Shown: in pieces, positions 1 through 7,509 of the stretch
How positions within the stretch are numbered: the first letter of the stretch is position 1
Layout: every line of letters begins with the position of its first letter
Virus record (IMG/VR): IMGVR_UViG_3300025131_000017
Location: 17,556 to 81,555 of that record
From: a virus
Length of the DNA stretch: 64,000 nucleotides
Reading direction: 5' to 3' (one strand)
Notes under the pieces: model-generated
Database searches by the model: none
What the model was told of the DNA's origin: nothing
Seen by the model: the letters and a program-made list of their open reading frames with translations, nothing else
Made by a program: the position numbers and the translations under genes

Positions 1-11
1 AAGGAGAAAAA

Positions 12-539
12 ATGATTATTGATTATATAGATACAACAGAAAAAATTTCTATACTAGATTTGCTCTATGATAACTGGGAAAATTTGGTAAAAGAGTACGT
101 AGTTGGGAGAGATAGAATGTTCATACTTAAAAAAGATTATTACGATTATGAATGTTGCTTAAGGTGTCATTTGATAAAGCAAAACTTTTATTCTGGGTTG
201 TTTGGAATATACTCTTATGATAATTGTATTAAAAATTTGAGAGAAGATTTATTCAATATTTTAAATGAAAAACAAAATAAAGTGATTTTAGATATTCTTG
301 AATCTAATTTAAAAGATGACTTAGATACTTACTCGTATGAAGATTTACCAGATTGTTTTGGTGTAGAAGAGTTAATTGATGATGGTATATGTGAAATTGT
401 ACATGATAGTAAATCATCACCAATAAACAGGATTAATAATCTCAGAAAGAGAGTTGGATATATAAGAGAAGAAATTTTAAGTTATCCAGAATATTTTAAA
501 AAGAAAAACAAACAACTATCCAGTAAAGGAATAAAATAA
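12..539 (+). CDS. unknown protein, 175 aa
   Basis: No family recognised. The start is fixed by a perfect ribosome binding site (AAGGAG) at the very left edge of the window. The protein is acidic, rich in Asp, Tyr and Leu, with a small Cys cluster (ECCLRC near residue 48). Its stop overlaps the next start by one base, so it heads a translationally coupled run of small + strand genes. Confidence 0.75.
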   Translation: MIIDYIDTTEKISILDLLYDNWENLVKEYVVGRDRMFILKKDYYDYECCLRCHLIKQNFYSGLFGIYSYDNCIKNLREDLFNILNEKQNKVILDILESNLKDDLDTYSYEDLPDCFGVEELIDDGICEIVHDSKSSPINRINNLRKRVGYIREEILSYPEYFKKKNKQLSSKGIK

Positions 540-832
540 TGATGCAGAGAAAGATGTGTAGTAACTACGAATGTAGAAACCAAAACGTTGTTGAGGGGTA
601 TCAACTAAAAACAATTTATGGAGAAAACAAACATTGGTGTAAAAATTGTTTAGTAGACTATACTAAATCAACCATAAAACCAAGCTGGGATAAAGCAATA
701 CCACTTTTGACAGATACGAAGATGGAAGAATATTTAGAGGCTCAAAAAGACGCACGATTTATTTCAGCAGCTGTTAAAGAAAAGGAAGGATATTTTTATT
801 TTCAGAGTAAAATAAATTATAATGAAAAATAA
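539..832 (+). CDS. small protein with a Cys4 zinc-binding-like motif, 97 aa
   Basis: The N-terminal third has two cysteine pairs (C-x4-C near residues 7-12 and CKNC near 34-37) in a zinc-ribbon arrangement. The rest has no recognised domain. It starts on the last base of the preceding stop codon. A DNA- or protein-binding role is only inferred from the cysteines. Confidence 0.7.
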   Translation: MMQRKMCSNYECRNQNVVEGYQLKTIYGENKHWCKNCLVDYTKSTIKPSWDKAIPLLTDTKMEEYLEAQKDARFISAAVKEKEGYFYFQSKINYNEK

Positions 833-968
833 ATGGGAACGCAGAGATGCGAAAGAACAGAATAAGAAAAACTTTATTTCAGACAATAGAAGGTCTGTAC
901 AAATAAGTGCTCGTATGTGGTTAGAACCCAATAAACTAAAACAAGATAAAAAGAAAAAATATCGGTAG
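822..968 (+). CDS. very small basic protein, 48 aa
   Basis: ATG at 822 overlaps the end of the upstream gene by 11 bases. The product is strongly basic, starting MKNKWERRDAKEQ and ending in a Lys/Arg tail. Charge and packing suggest a real small phage gene, perhaps nucleic-acid binding. No family is recognised. Confidence 0.6.
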   Translation: MKNKWERRDAKEQNKKNFISDNRRSVQISARMWLEPNKLKQDKKKKYR

Positions 969-986
969 GGGAGTATAAATAGTAGA

Positions 987-1082
987 ATGTTATCCTTAGT
1001 AGATAAACTAAATTTAGTAGCTGTCTTTTTTATTGTTCTATTCTTAATTGCCCTAACTTATCCACCTAATTTTAGAAGGTAA
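987..1082 (+). CDS. single-pass membrane peptide, 31 aa
   Basis: ATG at 987 follows a GGGGAG-like ribosome binding site 12 bases upstream. Residues 9-25 form one hydrophobic helix (LNLVAVFFIVLFLIALT). It sits in the gap between two coupled genes. Too short to assign a function. Confidence 0.55.
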   Translation: MLSLVDKLNLVAVFFIVLFLIALTYPPNFRR

Positions 1083-1086
1083 AAGT

Positions 1087-1305
1087 ATGGTAAAGAAAAC
1101 AAAAATAATACGAATTAATACTACTTATTTGGTAGAAGTTAACGATAAAGATTTATCAAATATTAAAAAATATAGTTTAGAAAACTTTTTACTTAATGAT
1201 TTGCTTTCAAAACGTAAATTAGTAGTTGATGGAAAAAGTACGATGAGAGAATCATCTGAAGCTGTATGGAAAACTGAAGAAAAGAAACAGGAGGCAGAAG
1301 GATAA
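1087..1305 (+). CDS. unknown protein, 72 aa
   Basis: Lysine-rich soluble protein of unrecognised family. Its stop overlaps the next start by one base, after a good ribosome binding site (GGAGG) inside its own last codons, a sign of coupled translation. Confidence 0.65.
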   Translation: MVKKTKIIRINTTYLVEVNDKDLSNIKKYSLENFLLNDLLSKRKLVVDGKSTMRESSEAVWKTEEKKQEAEG

Positions 1306-1511
1306 TGGCAATAGATAAAGAAGATAAAATATGGAAAATATTTTTGGAATATAACACCTTAATAGCTACTGAAAGTAAAGAGAGAGGTATGGATATGTAT
1401 GGTACTGAAATAATCAGTCAAATGGCACTATCTATGACTACAGCACATTTTCTTGACCAAGTAGCAACTAGATTGAAAGAAAACAATAAGATAAACTTAC
1501 GGAAAAACTAA
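1305..1511 (+). CDS. unknown protein, 68 aa
   Basis: Predicted mostly helical. Preceded by AGGAGGCAGAAGG, a strong ribosome binding site. Start and stop each overlap a neighbour by one base. No family recognised. Confidence 0.65.
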   Translation: MAIDKEDKIWKIFLEYNTLIATESKERGMDMYGTEIISQMALSMTTAHFLDQVATRLKENNKINLRKN

Positions 1512-1696
1512 TGCCAAATTATTCATATAAGTGTTTAAAATGTGACTTAGATGATGTTAAAAGATTTCTTTATAAAATGAATCCTGAAACAGGGCATATA
1601 GATTTAAGAGTATGTGAAGATTGTGGGGAACCTGTAGAAAGGGTATGGAAGAGACCTTCAGCAGATTGGTACAAGAGTATAAGAAGACCAAGTTAA
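1511..1696 (+). CDS. FmdB-like zinc ribbon protein, 61 aa
   Basis: Begins MPNYSYKCLKC and carries a second pair CEDC near residue 36, the typical two-knuckle layout of small FmdB-type zinc ribbons (their start is usually P-x-Y-x-Y-x-C-x-x-C). A role in binding nucleic acid or protein is inferred from the family only. Confidence 0.7.
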   Translation: MPNYSYKCLKCDLDDVKRFLYKMNPETGHIDLRVCEDCGEPVERVWKRPSADWYKSIRRPS

Positions 1697-1733
1697 TTCC
1701 TAAAATAAAGAAACCAAGAAAGAGAAGGAAATA

Positions 1734-1877
1734 ATGGATATTTTAACAATTAATATAATCTGGCTACTAGCCCTATTATTTCATAAATTTTATAAGGATG
1801 GTATAATAAACAGACAACGACAAAAGATAAGAATGTTGGAGGAAGTATGGACAAGAAAAAAACACGAACTACAATAG
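1734..1877 (+). CDS. membrane-anchored small protein, 47 aa
   Basis: ATG at 1734 follows AGAAGGAAATA. A hydrophobic N-terminal segment (residues 3-17) is followed by a basic, helical tail. Its last 31 bases overlap the next gene in another frame. The pairing of two overlapping membrane proteins resembles lysis-type gene pairs, but that is speculation. Confidence 0.55.
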   Translation: MDILTINIIWLLALLFHKFYKDGIINRQRQKIRMLEEVWTRKKHELQ

Positions 1878-2113
1878 GAGTAGCTATCGGTGCAGCCATA
1901 GTTGGTGGACTCATAACGTATAAAAACCGAAAGAAGATAAAATCTTCGGCTGATAAATCTGTCCGAAATGTTAAGATTAAAGTAGATAACAAGAAGTTTG
2001 ATGCTTTAAGATGGAAAGACCAAAAGGTTTGGAATTTCTGGGAAAAAATAGAGGACATTGGTAATGACCGTAAACTTAAAAGTACTAGTATCCGTGACAT
2101 AGCTTGGGGGTAG
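1847..2113 (+). CDS. membrane-anchored protein with Gly-rich segment, 88 aa
   Basis: Starts within the upstream gene after a strong GGAGGAAGT ribosome binding site. Residues 9-24 form a Gly/Ala/Ile hydrophobic helix, followed by a basic soluble region. No family recognised. Confidence 0.65.
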   Translation: MDKKKTRTTIGVAIGAAIVGGLITYKNRKKIKSSADKSVRNVKIKVDNKKFDALRWKDQKVWNFWEKIEDIGNDRKLKSTSIRDIAWG

Positions 2114-2154
2114 TGATATACTATATATATATAAAGTACTAGAAAGGCAATACA

Positions 2155-2574
2155 TTGGAAAAGAAAAAATATGAGTTAAATAAGAACTTTACACATGATG
2201 TTAAGGTTCAAGAGGTTAGAGAAAAGGCATTAGGAGAACTACTAACAAATAAGACCATTGAACTAAAGACTGAAATGGGTATGTGGAAAGACACAGGTAA
2301 CATTGCAGTAGAAGTAAAATTTGACGGTAAACTCTCTGGGATTGCTAAAACTAAGGCAGACCTTTGGTGGCATACCCTAGAACTAAATGGTAAACCCTTC
2401 GTCCATATCGTATTCGATACAGAAACTTTTAAAAAACATATTAAGAGCCTTAAGAGACAAGGTAAGGTTACAATAAAAGATGGTGGTGATGATAACCTCT
2501 CTAGCATTTGGCTTATTAAATTAACTGATTTACTAGACCCTAAAAATATTAAAGAAGAAGAATTAGGATTATAG
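2155..2574 (+). CDS. possible PD-(D/E)XK nuclease-like protein, 139 aa
   Basis: A TTG start at 2155 with GAAAGG eight bases upstream is the only sensible start. The core contains IELKTE, then NIAVEVKFDGK, then TKADLWWH, resembling the acidic-strand plus ExK core of PD-(D/E)XK nucleases (residues about 37-77). DNA cleavage is an inference from this pattern. An AT-rich promoter-like stretch (GATATACT) lies 40 bases upstream. The next gene overlaps by one base. Confidence 0.65.
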   Translation: MEKKKYELNKNFTHDVKVQEVREKALGELLTNKTIELKTEMGMWKDTGNIAVEVKFDGKLSGIAKTKADLWWHTLELNGKPFVHIVFDTETFKKHIKSLKRQGKVTIKDGGDDNLSSIWLIKLTDLLDPKNIKEEELGL

Positions 2575-3068
2575 TGGGTTTTTTTAAAAAACAAAAACAA
2601 GCTAGAAGAGCCAATACCTTTGTTTCTAGAAAATGTAAGGTATGTGAAAAACCTACACGCTTTCCTAAATATACCAAAAGAGGTATTAAAGTAGGAGCAG
2701 AACGTACTCTTAGTAAAAACTTAGAAAAATATGAAATGAAGCCACAGGAACGACAAAGAATTAATGGACATTCTGTCTTAGTATGTTCTGTATCATGTGA
2801 TTTTAAATATATGCAAAAACAAGCTGTGAATACCTTTACTTTGAAAGAAGATGCTAATAAAGAAGCTAAGGAACTCTTACTTATAATACGAGAAGAAGCT
2901 AGGAGAAAAAAAGATACTAGCATTTTAGCTCTGTCGGATGCCCAAATATTACATAAGATAAGGAAAAAAAGAATCTGGGGTGAAAAAATAGAGCCTCCTT
3001 CTAGGAATACTTTTGGTAGACGAAAGTCTGACCTCTATGGATATCACGAATTTAGTGGTTATTACTAA
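2574..3068 (+). CDS. unknown Lys/Arg-rich protein with Cys pairs, 164 aa
   Basis: A GTG start at 2574 overlaps the preceding stop. CKVCEKP near residue 21 and CSVSC near 67 could bind a metal. The C-terminal half is charged and helical. The stop codon is the first base triplet of a 19-bp repeat found again after the next gene. Confidence 0.65.
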   Translation: MGFFKKQKQARRANTFVSRKCKVCEKPTRFPKYTKRGIKVGAERTLSKNLEKYEMKPQERQRINGHSVLVCSVSCDFKYMQKQAVNTFTLKEDANKEAKELLLIIREEARRKKDTSILALSDAQILHKIRKKRIWGEKIEPPSRNTFGRRKSDLYGYHEFSGYY

Positions 3069-3084
3069 ACTATCACTGCAAATA
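3066..3084 (+). repeat. 19-bp direct repeat, copy 1
   Basis: TAAACTATCACTGCAAATA begins exactly at the stop codon of the upstream gene. The second copy at 3528-3546 differs at one base and also begins at a stop codon. Confidence 0.75.
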
Positions 3085-3086
3085 AG

Positions 3087-3530
3087 ATGATGCCAATACA
3101 TAAACCATTTGATGTAGACAACTATGATGCTAATGATGCTTCTGGAAAAGAAGCCGTTATGCGTTTTCTACAAACACAAGGGTTGTCTGCTGAAGAAAAC
3201 CCTGATAAATATGGAATAGACTTAATAGCAAATGGTACAACCTATAATGGACAAGTATTTGATAATGTACCTGTTGAAGTAGAGAGAAGAATTATATGGA
3301 ATAAAAATTTTCCTTTTTCTACAGTACATGTACCTGAAAGAAAAACTAAGTTTCTTAAACATTATATGTTATATGCAGTAGTTAACTTAAATTATGACAA
3401 AGTTATGTTCTGTACTTCAAATATCATTAAACAATATGAACCTATAGAAGTGCCAAATAAATCTATAGCAAATGATGAATACTTTTATAATGTTCCATTA
3501 AATCTTTGGAAAACTTATGATATTAATTAA
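3087..3530 (+). CDS. possible endonuclease-like protein, 147 aa
   Basis: Contains KYGIDLIANG (near residue 45) followed by VPVEVERRI (near 65), a D...ExE/K spacing reminiscent of restriction-like nucleases. The similarity is weak and could be coincidental. Two adjacent ATGs (3087 and 3090) are possible starts. Last gene of the left + strand block. Confidence 0.6.
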   Translation: MMPIHKPFDVDNYDANDASGKEAVMRFLQTQGLSAEENPDKYGIDLIANGTTYNGQVFDNVPVEVERRIIWNKNFPFSTVHVPERKTKFLKHYMLYAVVNLNYDKVMFCTSNIIKQYEPIEVPNKSIANDEYFYNVPLNLWKTYDIN

Positions 3531-3546
3531 ACTATCACTACAAATA
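3528..3546 (+). repeat. 19-bp direct repeat, copy 2
   Basis: TAAACTATCACTACAAATA, starting at the stop codon of the 3087-3530 gene. The following 80 bases to the nadA stop are AT-rich, and I see no clear terminator there. Confidence 0.75.
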
Positions 3547-3626
3547 GACCCATAAGTATATATAGGAATATAATGACGAATATAAACATTTTAATTTCAG
3601 AACTCATATATAAATTATACCAGTTG

Positions 3627-4808
3627 TTATAATACTAACATTCGTTCTAAGGCGATTTTTGAGTAAAGTTGTACTGAATCATCGACTTTTATTTGATTTA
3701 TAACAATTCCAGCTATTAATCCCTCTAAAACCCATAGTAAATATGCTGGGTGAACCCTATACATAGTAGCACAAGGACAAATCATCTCATCCAAACAAAA
3801 AATATTTTTCTCCGGGTAAGTATGTGCTAACCTCTTAACCAAATTTATTTCAGTACCTATAGCCCAACTAGAACCATTAGGAGCATTATGAACCATGTCT
3901 TTTATATATTCTGTACTTCCAACATAATCAGATATACTAACAACTTCATTTGTACATTCTGGGTGAACAAGGATATTAACTTCTGAATTTTTTGTTCTAG
4001 CCTCGTTAATTTGATTAACAGAAAATCTAGTATGAACGGAACAATGTCCTTTCCAAAGAATCATTTTAGCTTTATCTAAATCATAGTCAGAGATACCACC
4101 ACCTACCTTATAAGGGTCCCAAATAACCATCTCATCTTCTGGTATACCATACTTAAGAGCAGTATTCCTCCCTAAGTGCTGGTCTGGTATAAACAGAACC
4201 TTCTCTCCTTGGTCGAACGCCCAAGATAGAGCATGACCAGCATTACTTGAAGTACATACTAAACCATTATTTTGACCACAAAGAGATTTTATTTCTGCCG
4301 TAGAATTCATATAAGTAAGGGGAGTAATAGGTACCTTTAACTTTTTAGTTAGATAATCCCAACAGTCTTCAACTTGCTCTGTACTAGCCATATCTGCCAT
4401 AGAACAACCCGCTGCCATATTAGGTAATATTACTCGTTGATTAGAACTACTTAGTATCTCCGCAGTCTCTGCCATGAAGTGTACTCCACAAAATATTATT
4501 ATTTCGGCATCTTGCTCACTTGCTAACTTAGCTAACTTATAACTATCTCCCTGTAAATCAGAATGCTTTATAACATCCTCCCTTTGGTAATGATGCCCTA
4601 AGACTACAACCTTATCCCCTAAGACAGCCCTAGCCTTCTTTATAGCCCCATTTAATTCATCCATAGGTATCCTTAAGTACCTAGATGGTATCTTCTGCCA
4701 TCTTACACCAGATTGAAACTCTTCTCCTAGTGTCTTAGTCCGAAAATTATCCTCTGTAGTACAGAATGAACTTTGTTCTAATTCAGTTATCGGTATATTT
4801 AATGTCAT
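3627..4808 (-). CDS. nadA: quinolinate synthase NadA, 393 aa
   Basis: NadA condenses iminoaspartate with dihydroxyacetone phosphate to quinolinate, in de novo NAD biosynthesis, using a 4Fe-4S cluster. Family motifs are all visible: GHHYQ, CGVHFMAETA, PNMAAGCSMAD, YMNSTAEIK, CTSSNAG, PDQHLGRN, WKGHCSVH, VHPEC, GSTEYI, GTEINLVKRL and CPCATMYR. The three cluster cysteines correspond to about C107, C185 and C344. ATG at 4808 is chosen because a -10 box overlaps the longer reading. It is a single-gene unit on the opposite strand from both neighbours, and no nadB or nadC is visible. Identity is near certain; its benefit to the phage is inference. Confidence 0.95.
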   Translation of the reverse strand: MTLNIPITELEQSSFCTTEDNFRTKTLGEEFQSGVRWQKIPSRYLRIPMDELNGAIKKARAVLGDKVVVLGHHYQREDVIKHSDLQGDSYKLAKLASEQDAEIIIFCGVHFMAETAEILSSSNQRVILPNMAAGCSMADMASTEQVEDCWDYLTKKLKVPITPLTYMNSTAEIKSLCGQNNGLVCTSSNAGHALSWAFDQGEKVLFIPDQHLGRNTALKYGIPEDEMVIWDPYKVGGGISDYDLDKAKMILWKGHCSVHTRFSVNQINEARTKNSEVNILVHPECTNEVVSISDYVGSTEYIKDMVHNAPNGSSWAIGTEINLVKRLAHTYPEKNIFCLDEMICPCATMYRVHPAYLLWVLEGLIAGIVINQIKVDDSVQLYSKIALERMLVL

Positions 4809-4818
4809 CTTACTATAA

Positions 4819-4847
4819 ATTATACACCAATAACCCAACTATTTCAA
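4819..4847 (-). promoter_or_regulatory. nadA promoter
   Basis: On the - strand TTGAAA, a 17-bp spacer and TATAAT, ending about 10 bp before the nadA ATG, so the 5' leader is very short. It gives nadA its own transcription unit, divergent from the early + strand genes. Confidence 0.7.
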
Positions 4848-5382
4848 ATTTTTTATTTTTTTTTAATGTATACACTTTTAAGGTTTTTATGACGTTTTTA
4901 AATATTAGCCAAAAGATGTCACAAATAAGGCTTTTTGTTAACACTTTATGATATACTAGTAAGGTAATTACATTTGTAATTACTTAAACAACATTTGTTT
5001 AATTATAGCTGTCCTAGTGTTTGAAGTTTCTATGCCTCATTCATTAGGGCAGTTGGTCTCTATACCTACCCACTTTACCCCAATTATATCTCTTTATATT
5101 TAGATATTTCAAATATTACTTTCTGTAGATAAGTAAGTACTCATGGCTAACTCCCCTGCAGGATTTTTTGCACAACCGGGGGGTGGAAGGCAGGGGGGGG
5201 ATAGGCAGTAATTCCACTTCGTCTTTGCAGATTCGTTGGGTTTTTTGGGTTGGGTTGGTTGGGTGGGAAAAGGGCGACAGTTGGTAGGGGGGTTGGTTTT
5301 GGTGGAGGATTTTGGGTAGGGGGGCTGACGAAATTCGGAATACAGATTTTTAATATTGGTTGAAATTGGTGAGACCTTGGGG
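4848..5382. other. non-coding divergent region
   Basis: About 535 bp without a convincing gene. It holds an AT-rich part with an extended -10-like TGATATACT near 4950-4958, two adjacent GTAATTAC palindromes (about 4965-4984), a small hairpin TGCCT...GGGCA near 5032-5052, and then the G-rich tract. The longest open frame here, on the - strand, is proline-rich and is simply the complement of the G-rich DNA. Candidates are a replication origin, a packaging site or a regulatory region. Confidence 0.5.
5178..5326 (+). other. G/T-rich tract with G-quadruplex potential
   Basis: Many G runs of 3-9 on the + strand, including repeated GGGTTGGGTTGG-type units, in an otherwise AT-rich genome. The strand bias is extreme. 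It lies just upstream of the first + strand early promoter. Confidence 0.7.
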
Positions 5383-5412
5383 TTGACAAAAGTTGACAAC
5401 GTGTGATATACT
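5383..5412 (+). promoter_or_regulatory. early promoter P1
   Basis: TTGACA (5383-5388), an 18-bp spacer and TATACT (5407-5412) with an extended -10 TGA. The spacer contains a second TTGACA (5393-5398). The AGACC pentamer lies just upstream at 5372-5376. Drives the 5446 and 5666 genes. Confidence 0.85.
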
Positions 5413-5445
5413 AATAATGTAAGGTAAATAAATAAGGAGAATAAA

Positions 5446-5664
5446 ATGAATTTACGAGAAACAATAAAACACAAGATAGGATTATTCATAGAGAATCATA
5501 AGGTAACAAGATGTTATGATTGTGGTAAATGGAGTTTCAGAAAAAATCTTCAAGATACTATGGAAGGAAATCCAATGTGGATTCAAGGCGATTTATTATG
5601 TAACCATGATGATTTAAATTCTTGTTATGCACATCTTGTGGCAAGTCATGAAGGAGAGGTTTAA
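5446..5664 (+). CDS. small Cys-containing early protein, 72 aa
   Basis: Starts after AAGGAGAATAAA. CYDCGKW near residue 24 plus C51 and C60 could form a zinc site. First gene after early promoter P1. No family recognised. Confidence 0.75.
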   Translation: MNLRETIKHKIGLFIENHKVTRCYDCGKWSFRKNLQDTMEGNPMWIQGDLLCNHDDLNSCYAHLVASHEGEV

Positions 5665-5665
5665 A

Positions 5666-5896
5666 ATGTATTATGCAAAAACACAAGGTCTTAAGTATGA
5701 CTATATGGTTATAAGTAAGACAAAAAATGGGGCATGGAAACAACTAGAAAAGTGGTGGAACAAGACTTGGAGGGAAAAATATGGTGGGTGTTGTTCAATT
5801 GACCACGAAAACAATTTTAAGGATGCTATTGAATGGCATGGATTCTATCTTTGTGAAGATAAAATAGAATTAGATAAAGAATTTTTTATACAATAG
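5666..5896 (+). CDS. unknown early protein, 76 aa
   Basis: ATG at 5666, preceded by AAGGAGAGGTTTAAA, is preferred to an in-frame ATG 39 bases upstream that lies inside the previous gene. Rich in Trp, Lys and aromatic residues. Followed by an intrinsic terminator, so P1 drives a two-gene unit. Confidence 0.7.
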   Translation: MYYAKTQGLKYDYMVISKTKNGAWKQLEKWWNKTWREKYGGCCSIDHENNFKDAIEWHGFYLCEDKIELDKEFFIQ

Positions 5897-5919
5897 AAAA
5901 GTAATAAAATTCACAAGAT

Positions 5920-5947
5920 GCCCCCAAGAAATTGGGGGTATTTTTTT
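5920..5947 (+). terminator. intrinsic terminator
   Basis: GCCCCCAA-gaaa-TTGGGGGT stem with a GAAA loop, followed by ATTTTTTT. Confidence 0.9.
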
Positions 5948-5986
5948 GCCCAAAATTTAACTGAGTCGGAGCTGGCAGGAGGCAGC

Positions 5987-5998
5987 ACGATATATCGT
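5987..5998. repeat. palindrome ACGATATATCGT, copy 1
   Basis: Perfect 12-bp palindrome between a terminator and early promoter P2, followed by GGGAGACCATG. One of six intergenic copies. Confidence 0.85.
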
Positions 5999-6073
5999 AG
6001 GGAGACCATGTGGGAAAATTCTGGAAGAGAGAATGGTAGGGAGTCAGAATTTTAAGAGTCGGTAAAAAGGGGG

Positions 6074-6103
6074 TTGACAAAAGTTGTCAAGTTGTGATAG
6101 AAT
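6074..6103 (+). promoter_or_regulatory. early promoter P2
   Basis: TTGACA (6074-6079), 18-bp spacer, TAGAAT (6098-6103), extended TGA. The first element and spacer form an inverted repeat, TTGACAAAAGTTGTCAA. Confidence 0.8.
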
Positions 6104-6134
6104 AATATTATAATAGTTAAATAAGGAGAACTAA

Positions 6135-6527
6135 ATGGGATATACAAATTATTGGTATCAAAAAGAAAGTTTCACAAAGGGAGAATGGGATGTTCTAAAA
6201 GAGGTGGCGAACAAACTTATAGAACCTTTTAGAAATGATTTAGATATAGTAGAAGATGACGAGAACGTTATTAATTTAAATGGTGTGGGGGAAAACTCTC
6301 ACGAAACTTTTATTCTTACTAAAGAAAAAAGAGAGTTAGATGATTGGGAAAAAAAGTCTGACTGGATTGTGAACGATTACAAAGAAAAGGGTGCATTTAG
6401 ATTTTGCAAGACTAATAGAAAACCTTACGACATAATTGTTTGGAATATTTTATTAAAGGCATATGAGATTGCCCCAATCAAACTTAGTATTTCTAATGAT
6501 GATGGGGAAAAACATGGTTCACAATAA
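6135..6527 (+). CDS. conserved phage early protein of unknown function, 130 aa
   Basis: Begins MGYTNYWYQ, a start I associate with a widespread uncharacterised phage protein family. Preceded by AAGGAGAACTAA. Acidic and soluble, with no catalytic motif evident. Sole gene between P2 and P3. Confidence 0.75.
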   Translation: MGYTNYWYQKESFTKGEWDVLKEVANKLIEPFRNDLDIVEDDENVINLNGVGENSHETFILTKEKRELDDWEKKSDWIVNDYKEKGAFRFCKTNRKPYDIIVWNILLKAYEIAPIKLSISNDDGEKHGSQ

Positions 6528-6548
6528 TAAAAAAGAAATATAAAAGAC

Positions 6549-6578
6549 TTGACAAAACTTGTCAACTTATGGTATACT
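6549..6578 (+). promoter_or_regulatory. early promoter P3
   Basis: TTGACA (6549-6554), 18-bp spacer with the inverted repeat TTGACAAAACTTGTCAA, TATACT (6573-6578), extended TGG. Confidence 0.85.
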
Positions 6579-6623
6579 AATAAGTACAAGATAAAGAAAG
6601 AGAGAACAGGAAGGAGAAATTGT

Positions 6624-6797
6624 ATGGTGATGAAAGAAAAGGAACTTTGTACACACAAGTGGGAAAGTCTTTGTTGTAAAGAAGAAGAACAAGATAACCT
6701 ACAATTCATCTGCCCAAAATGTTTTGGGTGGAGCGACATGAAGTGTTTCAAATGTTATAACTATAAAAGGAGAGAAGTAAATGAAAACGGAAAATAA
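6624..6797 (+). CDS. small Cys-rich zinc-finger-like protein, 57 aa
   Basis: ATG at 6624 follows AAGGAGAAATTGT; an upstream in-frame start would lie inside promoter P3. Contains CTHKW, LCCKE, CPKCFGW and CFKC, a likely zinc-binding fold. Its end overlaps the next gene by 17 bases. Confidence 0.7.
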   Translation: MVMKEKELCTHKWESLCCKEEEQDNLQFICPKCFGWSDMKCFKCYNYKRREVNENGK

Positions 6798-6948
6798 TAA
6801 TGACTTACTAACAAAAGGGATTGAAGTGGCACTGGTTGATACAATTAAAAAAAGTGCAACACCTTTGAAGATGCACATTTCAAATAATCGTGCTAGTATA
6901 ATTGCAAAAGTAATTATGAATGAATGGGAAATAGAACCTAAAAACTAG
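6781..6948 (+). CDS. unknown early protein, 55 aa
   Basis: ATG at 6781, preceded by AAGGAGAGAAGTAA. Begins MKTENNNDLLTKGIEV. Helical, no family recognised. Second gene of the P3 unit. Confidence 0.6.
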   Translation: MKTENNNDLLTKGIEVALVDTIKKSATPLKMHISNNRASIIAKVIMNEWEIEPKN

Positions 6949-6958
6949 GAGTAATAAA

Positions 6959-7177
6959 ATGGAGAATGTGGATAGAAAAATCTTTGATGAACTATTCTAC
7001 TTTAAACAAGAAGTGGAAAAGGAACTCAAAGAATTGAGGGGAATTATGGGAGAACTTATACAAGTAATTAACTCGTTAAAGGAAAACTCTAATAAAGAAA
7101 TCCTAATGATGAAAGACTTACTAGAAAAGTTTACTGATGAGAACAACTTTTTGAAACATGAACTAACAAAGAAATAG
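6959..7177 (+). CDS. coiled-coil early protein, 72 aa
   Basis: ATG after AGGAGTAATAAA. Almost entirely heptad-like charged and Leu-rich sequence (residues 5-70), predicting a parallel or antiparallel coiled coil. Followed by a terminator, closing the P3 unit. Confidence 0.7.
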   Translation: MENVDRKIFDELFYFKQEVEKELKELRGIMGELIQVINSLKENSNKEILMMKDLLEKFTDENNFLKHELTKK

Positions 7178-7204
7178 AAAATAGGTTCACTCAAAAACAA
7201 AGAT

Positions 7205-7232
7205 GCCCAATCGAAAGGTTGGGTATTTTTTT
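7205..7232 (+). terminator. intrinsic terminator
   Basis: GCCCAATC-gaaa-GGTTGGGT stem followed by ATTTTTTT. The core is nearly identical to the - strand terminator near 10010-10030. Confidence 0.9.
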
Positions 7233-7284
7233 GTCTTCTTCACCAGCATGGGACCGGCAGCATCACCGGAAAAAACAGCTCCAC

Positions 7285-7296
7285 ACGATATATCGT
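7285..7296. repeat. palindrome ACGATATATCGT, copy 2
   Basis: Lies between the terminator and the next promoter, followed by GAGCAGACCATGCGGG, closely matching the flank of copy 1. Confidence 0.85.
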
Positions 7297-7378
7297 AGAG
7301 CAGACCATGCGGGAAAAATACTGGAGGAAGGCTGGATAAATTCTGGAGAAATTCTAAGTAGACCTTTTTTACGAGGTG

Positions 7379-7387
7379 TGATAAAAT
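7379..7387 (+). promoter_or_regulatory. extended -10 promoter
   Basis: TGATAAAAT without a good -35 box; AGACC followed by a T run sits about 20 bp upstream. Probably drives the 7414-7626 genes. Confidence 0.5.
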
Positions 7388-7413
7388 ATAAGTATAAGGA
7401 GAAAAGGAAACCA

Positions 7414-7500
7414 ATGATTATTAAACTACTCAAAAAGTTTAAACTACCAATATATGTTTTGGGCATAATTGGATTAACTATTATTAATGTTATTTATTAG
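7414..7500 (+). CDS. single-pass membrane peptide, 28 aa
   Basis: ATG at 7414 after AAGGAGAAAAGGAAACCA. A short basic N-terminus, then a hydrophobic helix (residues 10-27). Function unknown. Confidence 0.6.
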   Translation: MIIKLLKKFKLPIYVLGIIGLTIINVIY

Positions 7501-7509
7501 GAGGCAACA

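Noticed and set aside
5010-5070. tRNA-like or structured RNA in the GCTGTCC...CTATACC stretch
   Set aside because: I could not build an acceptor stem, anticodon arm and T arm with the conserved T-loop, so no tRNA is claimed; no tRNA was recognised elsewhere in the window either.
5109-5489. Proline-rich open frames on the - strand (5109-5489 and 5147-5389)
   Set aside because: They are the complement of the G-rich tract, with low-complexity Pro-rich sequence, no ribosome site, and they run through early promoter P1.
7219-7413. Upstream extension of the 28-aa membrane peptide frame
   Set aside because: The extension covers a terminator, the palindrome copy and a promoter; the ATG at 7414 has the ribosome site.
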